This document shows, piece by piece, positions 54,768 through 64,000 of a DNA stretch of 64,000 nucleotides (positions are counted from its first letter, which is position 1; every line of letters begins with the position of its first letter). The notes under the pieces were generated by a model. It was not told where the DNA came from, did not search any database, and was given only the letters and a program-made list of their open reading frames with translations. The DNA is taken from contig CM121342.1 in the NCBI GenBank assembly GCA_051530055.1, positions 6,510,001-6,574,000 on the forward strand, given 5' to 3'. The position numbers were made by a program, and so were the translations under genes. This DNA is from Neoechinorhynchus agilis. Its lineage: Eukaryota > Acanthocephala.

Positions 54768-55194
54768 TCTCTAAAGTTTGACTATTCGATAAAAACCGTT
54801 GGTTACGACGGCACACCATTTTGACTTACTACTTTGATTCAGTAATGAGCGAGAGAGATCTTTAGCTCTTTAGAAAAAACAGTCTAAGAGTCGACAACCG
54901 AGATGCTTTGAATGAACACATACATTTTGAACGTTGATGTGAGTAATACTGTCGAAAAAGGAAGGCAACCGGGATGGTAAAACTCGTTTTGTGAACCACT
55001 TTGAAACCCAGTGTGACTAATTGTTAATGCGGAACATTCGAAAAAAAAGTTGACACAAATTCCGGAAACCGAAGCTTTATAAATGTCGTCAAAACAAAGT
55101 CCATTGTATCAAAATCATTCAAAATTAAATTGTAGCATTTCATACCTTTTTTGAATTCATTGTTGATCCGATTATTGAATATGTTATCTGAGTA
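54768..55194. other. Upstream of the four-span gene, possible short frame
   Basis: Presumed promoter region. A minus-strand frame 55024-55230 (for example KEYSDNIFNNRINNEFKKGM) starts inside the adjoining array and has a GTATGA donor-like site. It might be a 5' exon, but nothing confirms it. Confidence 0.25.
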
Positions 55195-57945
55195 TTCCTT
55201 CAGATTTGTTAAATTTCCTTCATGTATCAATCTTGTTTGTTTAATAACAAAATTTTATGGTATCAAATGGAAACAACTTTTATAAAGATTCATTTGGAAG
55301 AGAAAGTCGAATACCGAGTTTTTTAAGATTTAATAAATTTCCTTCATGTATCAATCTTGTTTTTTTAAGAACAGAATTTTATGGTATCAAACGGAAACAA
55401 CTTTTATAAAGACTCATTTGGAAGAGAAAGTCGAATACCGAGTTTTTTTAAGATTTAATAAATTTCCGTGATGTATTAATCTTGTTTGTTTAAGAACAGA
55501 ATTTTATGGTATCAAACGGAAACAACTTTTATGAAATTAATTTGGAAGAGAAAATCGAATACCGAGTTTTTTAAGATTTAATAAATTTCCTTCATGTATC
55601 AATCTTGTTTGTTTAAGAACAGAATTTTATGGTATCAAACGGAAACAACTTTTATAAAATTCATTTGAAAGAGAAAGTCGAATACCGAGTTTTTTAAGAT
55701 TTAATAAATTTCCTTAATGTATTAATCTTGTTTGTTTAAGAACAAAATTTTATGGTATCAAACGGAAACAACTTTTTAAAATTCATTTGGAAGAGAAAGT
55801 CGAATACCGAGTTTTTTAAGATTTAATAAATTTCCTTAATGTATTAATCTTGTTTGTTTAAGAACAGAATTTTATGGTATCAAACGGAAACAACTTTTAT
55901 AAAATTAATTTGGAAGAGAAAGTCGAATACCGAGTTTTTTAAGATTTAATAAATTTCCTTAATGTATCAATCTTGTTTGTTTAAGAACAAAATTTTATGG
56001 TATCAAACGGAAACAATTTTTTAAAGATTCATTTGGAAGAGAAAGTCGAATACCGAGTTTTTTAAGATTTAATAAATTTCCTTCATGTATCAATCTTGTT
56101 TGTTTAAGAACAAAATTTTATGGTATCAAACGGAAACAACTTTTATAAAATTCATTTGGAAGAGAAAGTCGAATACCGAGTTTTTTAAGATTTAATAAAT
56201 TTCCTTAATGTATCAATCTTGTTTGTTTAAGAACAAAATTTTATGGTATCAAACGGAAACAATTTTTTAAAGATTCATTTGGAAGAGAAAGTCGAATACC
56301 GAGTTTTTTAAGATTTAATAAATTTCCGTAATGTATTAATCTTGTTTGTTTAAGAACAAAATTTTATGGTATCAAACGGAAACAATTTTTTAAAGATTCA
56401 TTTGGAAGAGAAAGTCGAATACCGAGTCTTTTTAAGATTTAATAAATTTCCTTCATGTATTAATCTTGTTTGTTTAAGAACAAAATTTTATGGTATCAAA
56501 CGGAAACAACTTTTATAAAATTCATTTGGAAGAGAAAGTCGAATACCGAGTTTTTTAAGATTTAATAAATTTCCTTAATGTATCAATCTTGTTTGTTTAA
56601 GAACAAAATTTTAATGGTATCAAACGGAAACACTTTTTAAAGATTCATTTGGAAGAGAAAGTCGAATACCGAGTTTTTTTAAGATTTAATAAATTTCCGT
56701 AATGTATTAATCTTGTTTGTTAAAACCGAATTTTTATGGTATCAAACGGAAACAATTTTTTAAAATTCATTTGGAAGAGAAAGTCGAATACCGAGTTTTT
56801 TAAGATTTAATAAATTTCCTTAATGTATTAATCTTGTTTGTTTAAGAACAAAATTTTATGGTATCAAACGGAAACAATTTTTTAAAGATTCATTTGGAAG
56901 AGAAAGTCGAATACCGAGTTTTTTAAGATTTAATAAATTTCCTTAATGTATCAATCTTGTTTGTTTAAGAACAAAATTTTATGATATCAAACGGAAACAC
57001 TTTTTAAAGATTCATTTGAAAGAGAAAGTCGAATACCGAGTTTTTTAAGATTTAATAAATTTCCTTATGTATTAATCTTGTTTGTTAAAACCGAATTTTA
57101 TGGTATCAAACGGAAACAACTTTTATAAAATTCATTTGGAAGAGAAAGTCGAATACCGAGTTTTTTAAGATTTAATAAATTTCCTTAATGTATTAATCTT
57201 GTTTGTTTAAGAACAAAATTTTATGGTATCAAACGGAAACAACTTTTTAAAATTCATTTGGAAGAGAAAGTCGAATACCGAGTTTTTTTAAGATTTAATA
57301 AATTTCCTTCATGTATCAATCTTGTTTGTTTAAGAACAAAATTTTATGGTATCAAACGGAAACAACTTTTATAAAATTCATTTGGAAGAGAAAGTCGAAT
57401 ACCGAGTTTTTTAAGATTTAATAAATTTCCTTAATGTATCAATCTTGTTTGTTTAAGAACAAAATTTTAATGATATCAAACGGAAACACTTTTTAAAGAT
57501 TCATTTGAAAGAGAAAGTCGAATACCGAGTTTTTTTAAGATTTAATAAATTTCCGTAATGTATTAATCTTGTTTGTCAAAACCGAACTTTTTATGGTATC
57601 AAACGGCAACAACTTTTATAAAATTCATTTGAAAGAGAAAGTCGAATACCGAGTTTTTTAAGATTTAATGAATTTCCTTAATGTATCAATCTTGTTTGTT
57701 TAAGAACAAAATTTTATGGTATCAAACGGAAACAACTTTTATAAAATTCATTTGGAAGAGAAAGTCGAATACCGAGTTTTTTTAAGATTTAATAAATTTC
57801 CTTCATGTATCAATCTTGTTTGTTTAAGAACAAAATTTTATGGTATCAAACGGAAACAACTTTTATAAAATTCATTTGGAAGAGAAAGTCGAATACCGAG
57901 TTTTTTAAGATTTAATAAATTTCCTTAATGTATCAATTCCACATA
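55195..57945. repeat. About 123-bp tandem repeat, about 22 copies
   Basis: Unit parts are AAATTTCCTTAATGTATCAA, TCTTGTTTGTTTAAGAACAA, TATGGTATCAAACGGAAACA, CATTTGGAAGAGAAAGTCGA and ATACCGAGTTTTTTAAGATT. Units alternate between TTCATGTATCAATC, TTAATGTATTAATC and GTAATGTATTAATC variants in a partly regular pattern, suggesting higher-order blocks of two or three units. Confidence 0.95.
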
Positions 57946-58556
57946 TTAAAGTTTTTTCTTTTTTGCGAGTCCCTTTTTTTTAATTTTCCTATTAATCACT
58001 TATTTTTAATTGACCAAGTTTGCTTTTTCAACAATCTATATTATTTTTGAAAATCGGTCAGACGCAAGCGAAACTATAACTATAAAAGTTTCATTGCGAG
58101 ATTTTTGACTAAATGCTTTTTTCTTAAATTTGCACTTTTAGAAGATAATACAAACCAAATTTTGAAAATAATCGAGCAAAATGCATTTCTTAAATTGTAT
58201 GACTATAATGCGATTTTACTTTTCAATTCCCGAAGAGATGTCGACTGTTTTTTTGCAAAAAACACGAGCTAAGACTACAATTATCCCTAAATAGCTAGAA
58301 AAAGATTTTGAACATCGTGAAGTTGAAAATCAAAAATCGACGTTTATTAACGAAGTCTATTCGATTTATGAAACCAACAAAAAAAAGAATGATGTTCAGT
58401 CGAGTGAAGAATGTCCGTTTTCTTAGAATAAAAAGTGCGCTTGGCAACCACTTCGTTCATCACCGTTTATCGTCTCGAAAATCGAAAAAACCCCTTGGAC
58501 CGAATGTATCCATAATTGTTTCTATAACAAACCCTCGATGTGATTTATTGTTTAAA
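57946..58556. other. Spacer, nothing firmly recognised
   Basis: AT-rich. The frame 58308-58610 starts with TTG, is lysine/arginine-rich and runs into a MITE-like element, so it is not called. Confidence 0.35.
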
Positions 58557-58720
58557 AGTCTTCATTCGCGGAAAATAAGTTCCTTTTTGTGTGTACTAAA
58601 AACAGTTTGAACCATGTCAGGTTCCATGATTATTTTGTTAGTTATTAAAATACGAGAACCCGACGAGGTTCAAAACGTCTTTAGGGCAAAACAAAGAAGT
58701 TATTTACCGCGTATGAAGAC
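58557..58720. mobile_element. MITE-like element, family A, copy 3
   Basis: About 164 bp with inverted ends GTCTTCATTCGCGGAAAATA and TATTTACCGCGTATGAAGAC. The inner part has GAACCATG.. and GAACCCGACGAGGTTC, comparable with copy 1 (46141). Non-coding. Confidence 0.75.
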
Positions 58721-58799
58721 ATCTAAATTATCCAGAAACCATCGATAGGTTCATTTTATTGAGATATGAAACTGCTCATGATTGTTGTGTAGTTGTGAC

Positions 58800-58925
58800 A
58801 AAATTATATAAATTTATTAAATCGATATTTCAGCTCAATCAAGAGCCTTTATCAAGATTGCTTGTCAAATATTCAAAAACTTACAAGCAATCTTGATGAA
58901 GGCGCTGGATTGGGTTGGTTTTAGT
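58800..58925. repeat. Foldback with degenerate hammerhead-like sequence
   Basis: Arms CAGCTCAATCAAGAGCCTTT, ATCAAGATTGCTTGT and their complement ACAAGCAATCTTGATGAAGG, CGCTGGATTGGG, with a loop of about 20 nt. The minus strand of the left arm reads GATAAAGGCTC-TTGATT-GAGC then TGAAATATCG, comparable to the cores at 39063, 43070 and 60503 but with substitutions in the CTGANGA box. Confidence 0.6.
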
Positions 58926-59014
58926 TAGGTGAGTATGAAAGCGTTACCAATAGCAACCTCTATTTTAAAAAACGTTCAAATAATCACTGAGATGTGAATT
59001 GATAAGTTCCGATA

Positions 59015-59410
59015 ATGCATGCCAATGAGATTTCGAACGCGTTGCACGTACCAAAACTGAGTTACAAATACCAACTTCAATTTGGAACCGATGAGGAAAA
59101 TAGGAAAGCATCGCTTAGATTGATCTACAGAAACCATAGAACGCCAATGGATAGATTAAAGAGGATTTCCGTAAGATTAATGGACTGTTTATCATGTACT
59201 GATGACCACAATCAAAACTCTGATTCGTTCATTGAAACCGATGATTTGTATGCGTTACATTTGAAAATGTGCAATGAGCACAGAAATAGATTTCCGAGCA
59301 TTGTGCCGACCAGAAAGGATAAAACGTCGTTTATGAATTCCACTGAAACTGATACAATGGAGATTGCACAAATACCGATAATATCTTGCATCTCAATGAG
59401 TGAAACATGA
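59015..59410 (+). CDS. Hypothetical protein, 131 aa, single exon
   Basis: ATG-started frame with balanced, protein-like composition: MHANEISNALHVPKLSYKYQ, LRLIYRNHRTPMDRLKRISV, RLMDCLSCTDDHNQNSDSFI and IVPTRKDKTSFMNSTETDTM. There is no signal peptide, membrane span or domain I recognise. The central part is basic with a DCLSC motif and the end is Ser/Thr/Glu-rich. It may be the last exon of a longer gene or a small lineage-specific gene. It lies between a foldback and a short repeat cluster. Confidence 0.4.
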   Translation: MHANEISNALHVPKLSYKYQLQFGTDEENRKASLRLIYRNHRTPMDRLKRISVRLMDCLSCTDDHNQNSDSFIETDDLYALHLKMCNEHRNRFPSIVPTRKDKTSFMNSTETDTMEIAQIPIISCISMSET

Positions 59411-59429
59411 AAAAATAGAATTAATTTTG

Positions 59430-59935
59430 TGTTAAGAGCGGTTAAAAATCATTTTATTATTCGCGAAATATTTCGAAAGCGACGAAATCTTTTCTCCAAT
59501 GATTTTTTCTTAAAGATCAATATCAGAATAATTATAGTTTTATTATTTTTAAAGTTTAAATAAGGGGATTGTGATCACCACACACAAATCTCCAAGGATT
59601 TTCTCTTAGAAATCAATATCAGAATTACTTGTGGTGAAGAATACTCACCCGGTTATAAATCATTTTATTATTCGCGAAATATTTCGACAGAGAGGAAATC
59701 TTTTCGTCTTATCAATTATTGTAAATTAATCTCCAAGGATTTTCTCTCAGAAATCAATATCAGAATTACTTGTGGTGAAGAATAATCGGCCGGTTAAAAA
59801 TCATTTTATTGTTCTGAAATATTTCGAAAGAGAGGAAATCTTTTCGTCTTATCAATCATTGTAAATTAATCTCCAAGGATTTTCTGTTAAAGATCAATAT
59901 CAGAATGGCTATAGTTTTATTATTTTTACAGTTTA
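59430..59935. repeat. Dispersed repeat, three to four degenerate tandem copies
   Basis: CGGTTAAAAATCATTTTATT then ATTCGCGAAATATTTCGAAA, TCTCCAAGGATTTTCT and AGATCAATATCAGAATTACT recur at about 59436, 59650 and 59790. The first segment is also present inside the GPN1 intron (13575-13612, minus strand). Units are 140-215 bp. Confidence 0.8.
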
Positions 59936-60194
59936 AACAATGCTGCATTTTTTGGAAAAATTTCAACTCATGATGAATTGATAAACAAAGAAAAAGCTCG
60001 AATTCTCGTAATCGTCTTATTTATTAATCAAAGTTTAAAAAGGAAACTGTTAGAGTGCCGCAATATTCTAAACGTGCGCTTAAAAATAGAACTTAGGACA
60101 ATTGAATACCGAGACGGCATATTTATTTCATCACCAGAAATTTTCAGTTCAACCGAATATTTTTGCTTTAACATTTTTTAAACCTTTTTTATAG

Positions 60195-60366
60195 AGCGAG
60201 AAATTTAGTGACGAACAATTATCCGGTCAATCTCTTTTCCGGAGCATCAATAATCATCTTTCAAAGCTATCATCTAATCTTGGTGGAGCCATCGTAACCT
60301 TCTCGAAATCCACAAATCAGTCTATCTATTTCATTATCATCTCGATCTCCCTTTTTTCATTTTGAT
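60195..60366 (+). other. Possible terminal coding exon with a hydrophobic C-terminus
   Basis: A strong acceptor AACCTTTTTTATAG precedes an open frame SEKFSDEQLSGQSLFRSINN, HLSKLSSNLGGAIVTFSKST then NQSIYFIIISISLFSF and a stop. It reads like a cytoplasmic helix followed by a C-terminal membrane anchor, as in tail-anchored proteins. Upstream partner exons could not be assembled convincingly; 59930-60010 contains a protein-like frame with NAAFFGKISTHDELINKEKA. Confidence 0.3.
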
Positions 60367-60444
60367 GTTCATTTCATACGCCAGTCAATGATCTTAGAGA
60401 TACTAACTTTCAAGCCAGTAGTGACCATCAATGCTACAAATGGA

Positions 60445-60582
60445 TATGTGGCGGTTGGGAAAAAACTATGTCAAAGAATGACTTTAATTGAAATATTTCG
60501 TCCTGAAGAAGTCCATTGTGATTGGACGAAATATTTCAATTAAAGTCATTCTTTGACATAGTTTTTTTTCCCACCGCTACAT
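60445..60582. repeat. Foldback with hammerhead-like core
   Basis: Arms ACTATGTCAAAGAATGACTT, TAATTGAAATATTTCGTCC and the perfect complement GGACGAAATATTTCAATTAA, AGTCATTCTTTGACATAGT, extended outward by GTGGCGGTTGGGAAAA/TTTTCCCACCGCTAC. The central loop carries CTGAAGA (60503-60509), with GTCC (60511) pairing to GGAC (60524), then GAAA (60528-60531). Confidence 0.85.
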
Positions 60583-61186
60583 ACTCATGGATTTTATCTT
60601 TAACTACAAATGGATTTAATTAGCATGGATTAAGGAGACCTAATGAGTATGATGCCAGATTAACGATTAGAATGTTACCAACTCCAACAAAACCCATTCA
60701 CGTCCATCGTCCCTTCCAAACGATATAGAACCAGATATTTCCCGTACGAGAAGTTCCTAAATACTATCGGGCCACTCTCTACTAGTCCTTTCCAACATAT
60801 CACAATGAGACATCAACGAATTAATAGCTCCATAAAAAACTTAATGAGACACGTCTCTTAGAATAGTTTTCACACCATTTTTAGAATCCACAAAAACCGT
60901 GCAAAATCCATCAAACAAACTTGAATCGAAAACGATATCATCAGTTATGCCAGAATCGACGATAATTATTATCTCTCCAACATATTTATAAACATTGAAG
61001 CATGTTTGGTTGCGAAAAAAACAATGAAAGATAAACAGAGGATTTTGTATGTTTTATAGAAAATTGGAAAGGATCCGTTTATCGACAGGTAATATCATTT
61101 CTGTCATTTTCCCAGGTCGGAGTGAAGGGCATGAATCATAGAATTTCATATATCATTGTCCTCAGGGTGAATTTGACTGTACGTTG
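60583..61186. other. Spacer, nothing recognised
   Basis: About 600 bp of AT-rich sequence without a supported gene, array or transposon end. Confidence 0.4.
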
Positions 61187-61278
61187 GCGAATCCTGTCCC
61201 CGGTGCTATAGATATTCATTTTTAAACCTTGGCGAAAAACGAGTAACGACAACACCGGAGACAGGATTCGCCAACGTA
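61187..61278. repeat. Inverted repeat, 26-bp arms
   Basis: GTACGTTGGCGAATCCTGTC, CCCGGTG pairs with CACCGGAGACAGGATTCGCC, AACGTAC around a loop of about 40 nt. No hammerhead motif. Confidence 0.75.
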
Positions 61279-61284
61279 CAATCA

Positions 61285-62745
61285 TATAATTGAACAATTT
61301 TATTAAATTGTAGATGTGATGATCACGTTTATCCGAGACCGGAAAACGGGGAAGTCAGGGCAGAGGTTCTGATTGATGTAGTCTAGAACCAGTTTTAATT
61401 CAGAAGAGGTCAAATTAGGGAAGGAATCAGCGTTGCGTAGACCAACAGAGTCCCTGACGGCCCGCCGCCATGTTAAATTGCCACCCGAACGAATTTCGTA
61501 GGAAGGAAAGCTTTTGCGGACGATAAGTATTTTGTTAGTTAAAGCTATTTGTAAACGAGGAAAGTCTGGAGAGTTATTTCGATGGCCTTTAGAAGCTTGC
61601 TTTTGAAGAAGTTTCAAGATGGGGGTTATCCATGGTAGTTCACGGTTGAAGATTCGAATGAATTTCTGGGAAATTGACGAAGTTAGAGAATATTTTGTGA
61701 TTGAAGTTAGGGAGGACATGGCAAGGAAGAGTAATTTGTGTTGTCAGAGTGGAATATGTGAATCATAGAATTGAACAATTTTATAAAATTGTGGATGTGA
61801 TGATCACGTTTATCATAGACGGATAAACGGGGAAGTCAGGGCAGAGGTTCTGATTGATGTAGTCTAGAACCTGTTTTAATTCAGAAGAGGTCAAATAGGG
61901 AAGGAATCAGCGTCGTTGAATTACCACCCGAACGAATTTCGGAGCTAGGAAAGTTTTTTGCGGACGATAAGTATTTTGTTAGTTAAAGCTATTTGTAAAC
62001 GAGGAAAGCCTTCAGAGTTATTTCAATGGCCTTTAGAAGCTTGCTTTTGAAGAAGTTTCAAGATGGGGGTTATCCATGGTAGTTCACGGTTGAAGATTCG
62101 AATGAATTTCTGGGAAATTGACGAAGTTAGAGAATATTTTGTGATTGTAGCTAGGGAGGGCATGGTCAAGGAAGAGTCATTTGTGTTGTCAGAGTGGAAC
62201 GTGTGAATCATTGAATTGAACAATTTTATAAAATTGTAGATGTGATGATCACGTTTATCCGAGACGGGAAAACGGGGAGATTTTATACGCTGAAGTAGGG
62301 TGGCGGGAGTAACAAGGGCAGAAGAGCGATCAGAGTTCGCAAGGGAAGGAGAGAGTTTAGAGGCGGATGAGTAGGTATGGATATTGTTGAACACATTGTC
62401 GAGGTGAACATCAAGACGAGTTGGGAAGTCAATAAGTTGACGCAACTCGGAGAAGGGCCAAATAGGAAATAGTTTATTGAATTCCCCTGCAATTAAGAAA
62501 TGGTGTGAGTTTGTGAGTTCCATCATAGAATAAAGTTGTAGCAAGGAGGGCGATAGACGCCAGCAATGATGAATTCACGGCCGCAGAGAATCTACGAGAG
62601 GGTAAGAGTATGGTAGCGATTACCATACGTAAATTGAGACCCCGGAAGGAAGAGTACTCGGGAAGGATGGCTGAATTGCTGTGTTTCTGTTAAGATGACT
62701 ACGTCGGCTTTTGGGGTAGATGAAATGAGTGATATTAATAAAGCA
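61285..62745 (-). mobile_element. Truncated LINE (APE-type endonuclease), internally triplicated
   Basis: Minus-strand frames match non-LTR retrotransposon ORF2. 62690-62720 reads PKADVVILTETQQ (endonuclease VxxLTET box). 62440-62500 reads HFLIAGEFNKLFP (GDFN box with Glu) and DFPTRLDVHLDNVFNNI. 62340-62365 reads SLANSDRSSALV (LGNSDH box). 62040-62110 reads FIRIFNRELPWITPILKLLQ, the linker before the RT (RPWMTPxLKxLI). The segment beginning TTGAACAATTTTATAAAATT then GTAGATGTGATGATCACG is present three times (61285, 61764, 62213), so the element's 3' part is partially duplicated in tandem; frame 61303-61719 is a second copy of the linker. The RT itself is absent. Clade CR1/L2-like is a guess. 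Several frame breaks separate the pieces. Confidence 0.75.
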
Positions 62746-62759
62746 CAAAACGTGCAATC

Positions 62760-63390
62760 ACTACCGTCCACAAAATCTTAGCTTCTCTCCTTCTTCAACT
62801 GTCGCTATCACGTTAGCAGCATTGCCGCGTTGTACTGCGAGATATTTTGTCGCAGGGATACACCTTCTCGTCCGTCGCCGGTCGTTTCTCTGAATTTCCT
62901 CGAGAGATCCTGGAGCAGAGTGCTGAGCTGCCAAGCGCTTTATACGTCTCTGCTCCGAAAGGGACAAAATATTGGGCCCTTGCTAATTCCCTATATTTTC
63001 GTACCTTCCTCCCTTGCGCTGCACTGGCGGCACCTCCATCGATTTCGAGAAAGTAGGAAATGTTGCTTACTGCGATGAACGTTGCGTCCAAGAGAAGGCG
63101 TTCGCCCTCCCGCAACGGAAAGGTCGGAATTCAGTCAGGTCGACGACCGTCTAGTCGACAAAGATTTCCGGGTTCCAAGATGTTGTAGAAGTTCGCCGTT
63201 CTCAACGCCCGAGAAATTGATCTCAGAATGGCATGGGAACCTTCCTCCTGACTTTCTGCAGACGAGACCGTGTCGCCCGAAAGCATCAACCAAAGACCCA
63301 CATCGACAGCGATGGGGCGTGCATATCGGGAGACCAAGCCATATCCTCATTACCTCATCAGTGAAAAGAGTTCCCACAGCTGGCAAAGAC
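62760..63390 (-). mobile_element. Decayed reverse-transcriptase element (copy g), 3' third
   Basis: Best preserved C-terminal part of the family on the minus strand. 63290-63350 has LGLPICTPHRCRCGSLVDAF followed by GRHGLVCRKSGGRFPCHSEI, the Cys/His-rich box. 62945-62990 has FVPFGAETYKALGSSALCSR, and 62765-62840 LAVQRGNAANVIATVEEGEK then LRFCGR at the end. Order and content equal copies a and d. It abuts the LINE remnant at 61285-62745 in the same orientation. An old broken fragment. Confidence 0.75.
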
Positions 63391-63692
63391 GCTATAGAAA
63401 TTATGCTGTTTTTTTTCCAAGAAACTTGTACAATTGAGAAATTGTTTTTTTTTAAAAGAAAACTCCAATGAGATTATCCTCGCTCTCAAAGAAAATAGAC
63501 ATTGTGCCTTTTTGCAGATATAATCACTAAAAAAACGGAAAATATGAACATAGAGATCGTTATTTTGAATTGTTTTCCAAAAGAAGACGCTATAGAATGT
63601 TTTTTCCAAGACACTTGTACAATTGAGAAATCGTTTTTTCAAGAGCAAGCTCCAATGAGATTATCCTCGCTCTCAAAGAAGAAGGTATAGAT
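63386..63692. repeat. Two direct copies of an about 105-bp segment, 200 bp apart
   Basis: GACGCTATAGAA, CCAAGAAACTTGTACAATTG and CTCCAATGAGATTATCCTCG with CTCTCAAAGAA occur at 63390 and 63587 with few changes. Frames through them are not supported as genes. Confidence 0.8.
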
Positions 63693-64000
63693 GTAATCTG
63701 GTGCCATTTTTTTGTCGACATGTTCAACAAAAAAGGGGCACATTTGTGTGTCACCTCTCTCCCCTTTTTCCCGTATTGTTCTTGATTATAGCAACGATTA
63801 TGCTCATATATGTGTGTGACCTTGATGGGAGTCATATAGAAGAAATCCGACGATTGTGTCTCTTGTATCCGCTCATGATTTCGCGATGTTTTCTTGTAAT
63901 GATCTTGGCTTTGATTTCAATGAATCAGTGTCATCCGGTCACAATGATGATGATGATGGATGATGGGAACATTACATCGACCGACGTCTGGACGACTCCG
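63693..64000. other. Right edge of window, nothing firmly recognised
   Basis: Contains a short ATG trinucleotide run (ATGATGATGATGGATGATGG near 63945). A plus-strand frame here (for example CVTLMGVI, SLVSAHDFAMFSCNDLGFDF) could be the start of a gene continuing right, but there is too little to call. Confidence 0.3.

Noticed and set aside
58308-58610. 100-aa basic frame (MNIVKLKIKNRR..)
   Set aside because: It begins with TTG, overlaps the family A MITE-like element, and has low-complexity Lys/Arg/Ser composition.

Overview
This is nuclear DNA of a small invertebrate animal. Orai, serine incorporator, geminin and KMT5A/PR-Set7 homologues occur together, coding exons are ordinary eukaryotic ones, and most recognisable introns are only 43-61 nt long with GT..AG ends. 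The tiny introns, AT-rich spacers and some introns without GT..AG ends would fit an appendicularian tunicate, but a nematode-like or mite-like compact genome cannot be excluded from the sequence alone.

Layout. 1-4501 is the eIF2alpha gene (5' end cut by the window), with a 3.5 kb intron filled by a 215-bp tandem repeat. 4770-6440 is a decayed reverse-transcriptase element. 7245-7703 (-) is ISCU. 10005-13847 (-) is GPN1, split by a 2.9 kb intron filled with a 133-bp repeat. 15029-15422 is an unrecognised two-exon gene. 15713-18650 is TIR-element and tandem-repeat DNA. 18754-19308 is UBE2G1, followed at once by the last exons of an FBXL2/20-like gene. 20395-24708 (-) is CDP-diacylglycerol synthase, with a 3.1 kb repeat-filled intron. 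25180-27845 is another array. 29153-31093 is a near-perfect palindrome carrying two divergent, identical geminin genes. 32623-32947 is the end of an MFS transporter. 34800-35651 is an acyl-CoA:lysophosphatidate acyltransferase. 36371-37155 (-) is Orai. 37590-41275 is mostly transposon remains and a 296-bp repeat. 41585-42901 is S-adenosylhomocysteine hydrolase. 43600-48450 holds two more arrays. 48741-50978 (-) is a serine incorporator in two exons. 52163-52891 (-) is KMT5A. 54014-54767 (-) is a four-membrane-span protein. 55195-57945 is another array, and the right end is dominated by LINE remains.

The genes are unrelated housekeeping or signalling genes (translation initiation, Fe-S assembly, RNA polymerase II import, ubiquitin transfer, phospholipid synthesis, replication licensing, store-operated calcium entry, methyl cycle, H4K20 methylation). 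I see no operon logic.

The most unusual signals are the following. (1) Three introns (GPN1, CDS, FBXL) are defined by protein homology, cannot be removed in frame with GT..AG ends, and have complementary termini. (2) The head-to-head geminin palindrome. (3) Several long foldbacks carry a hammerhead-ribozyme-like core. (4) Tandem arrays total roughly 24 kb, each with its own unit; two appear seeded by the end of an inverted-repeat element, and one (83 bp) grew out of a reverse-transcriptase element's 3' coding end. Exon borders were inferred by eye from homology and splice consensus; no search or alignment program was run.
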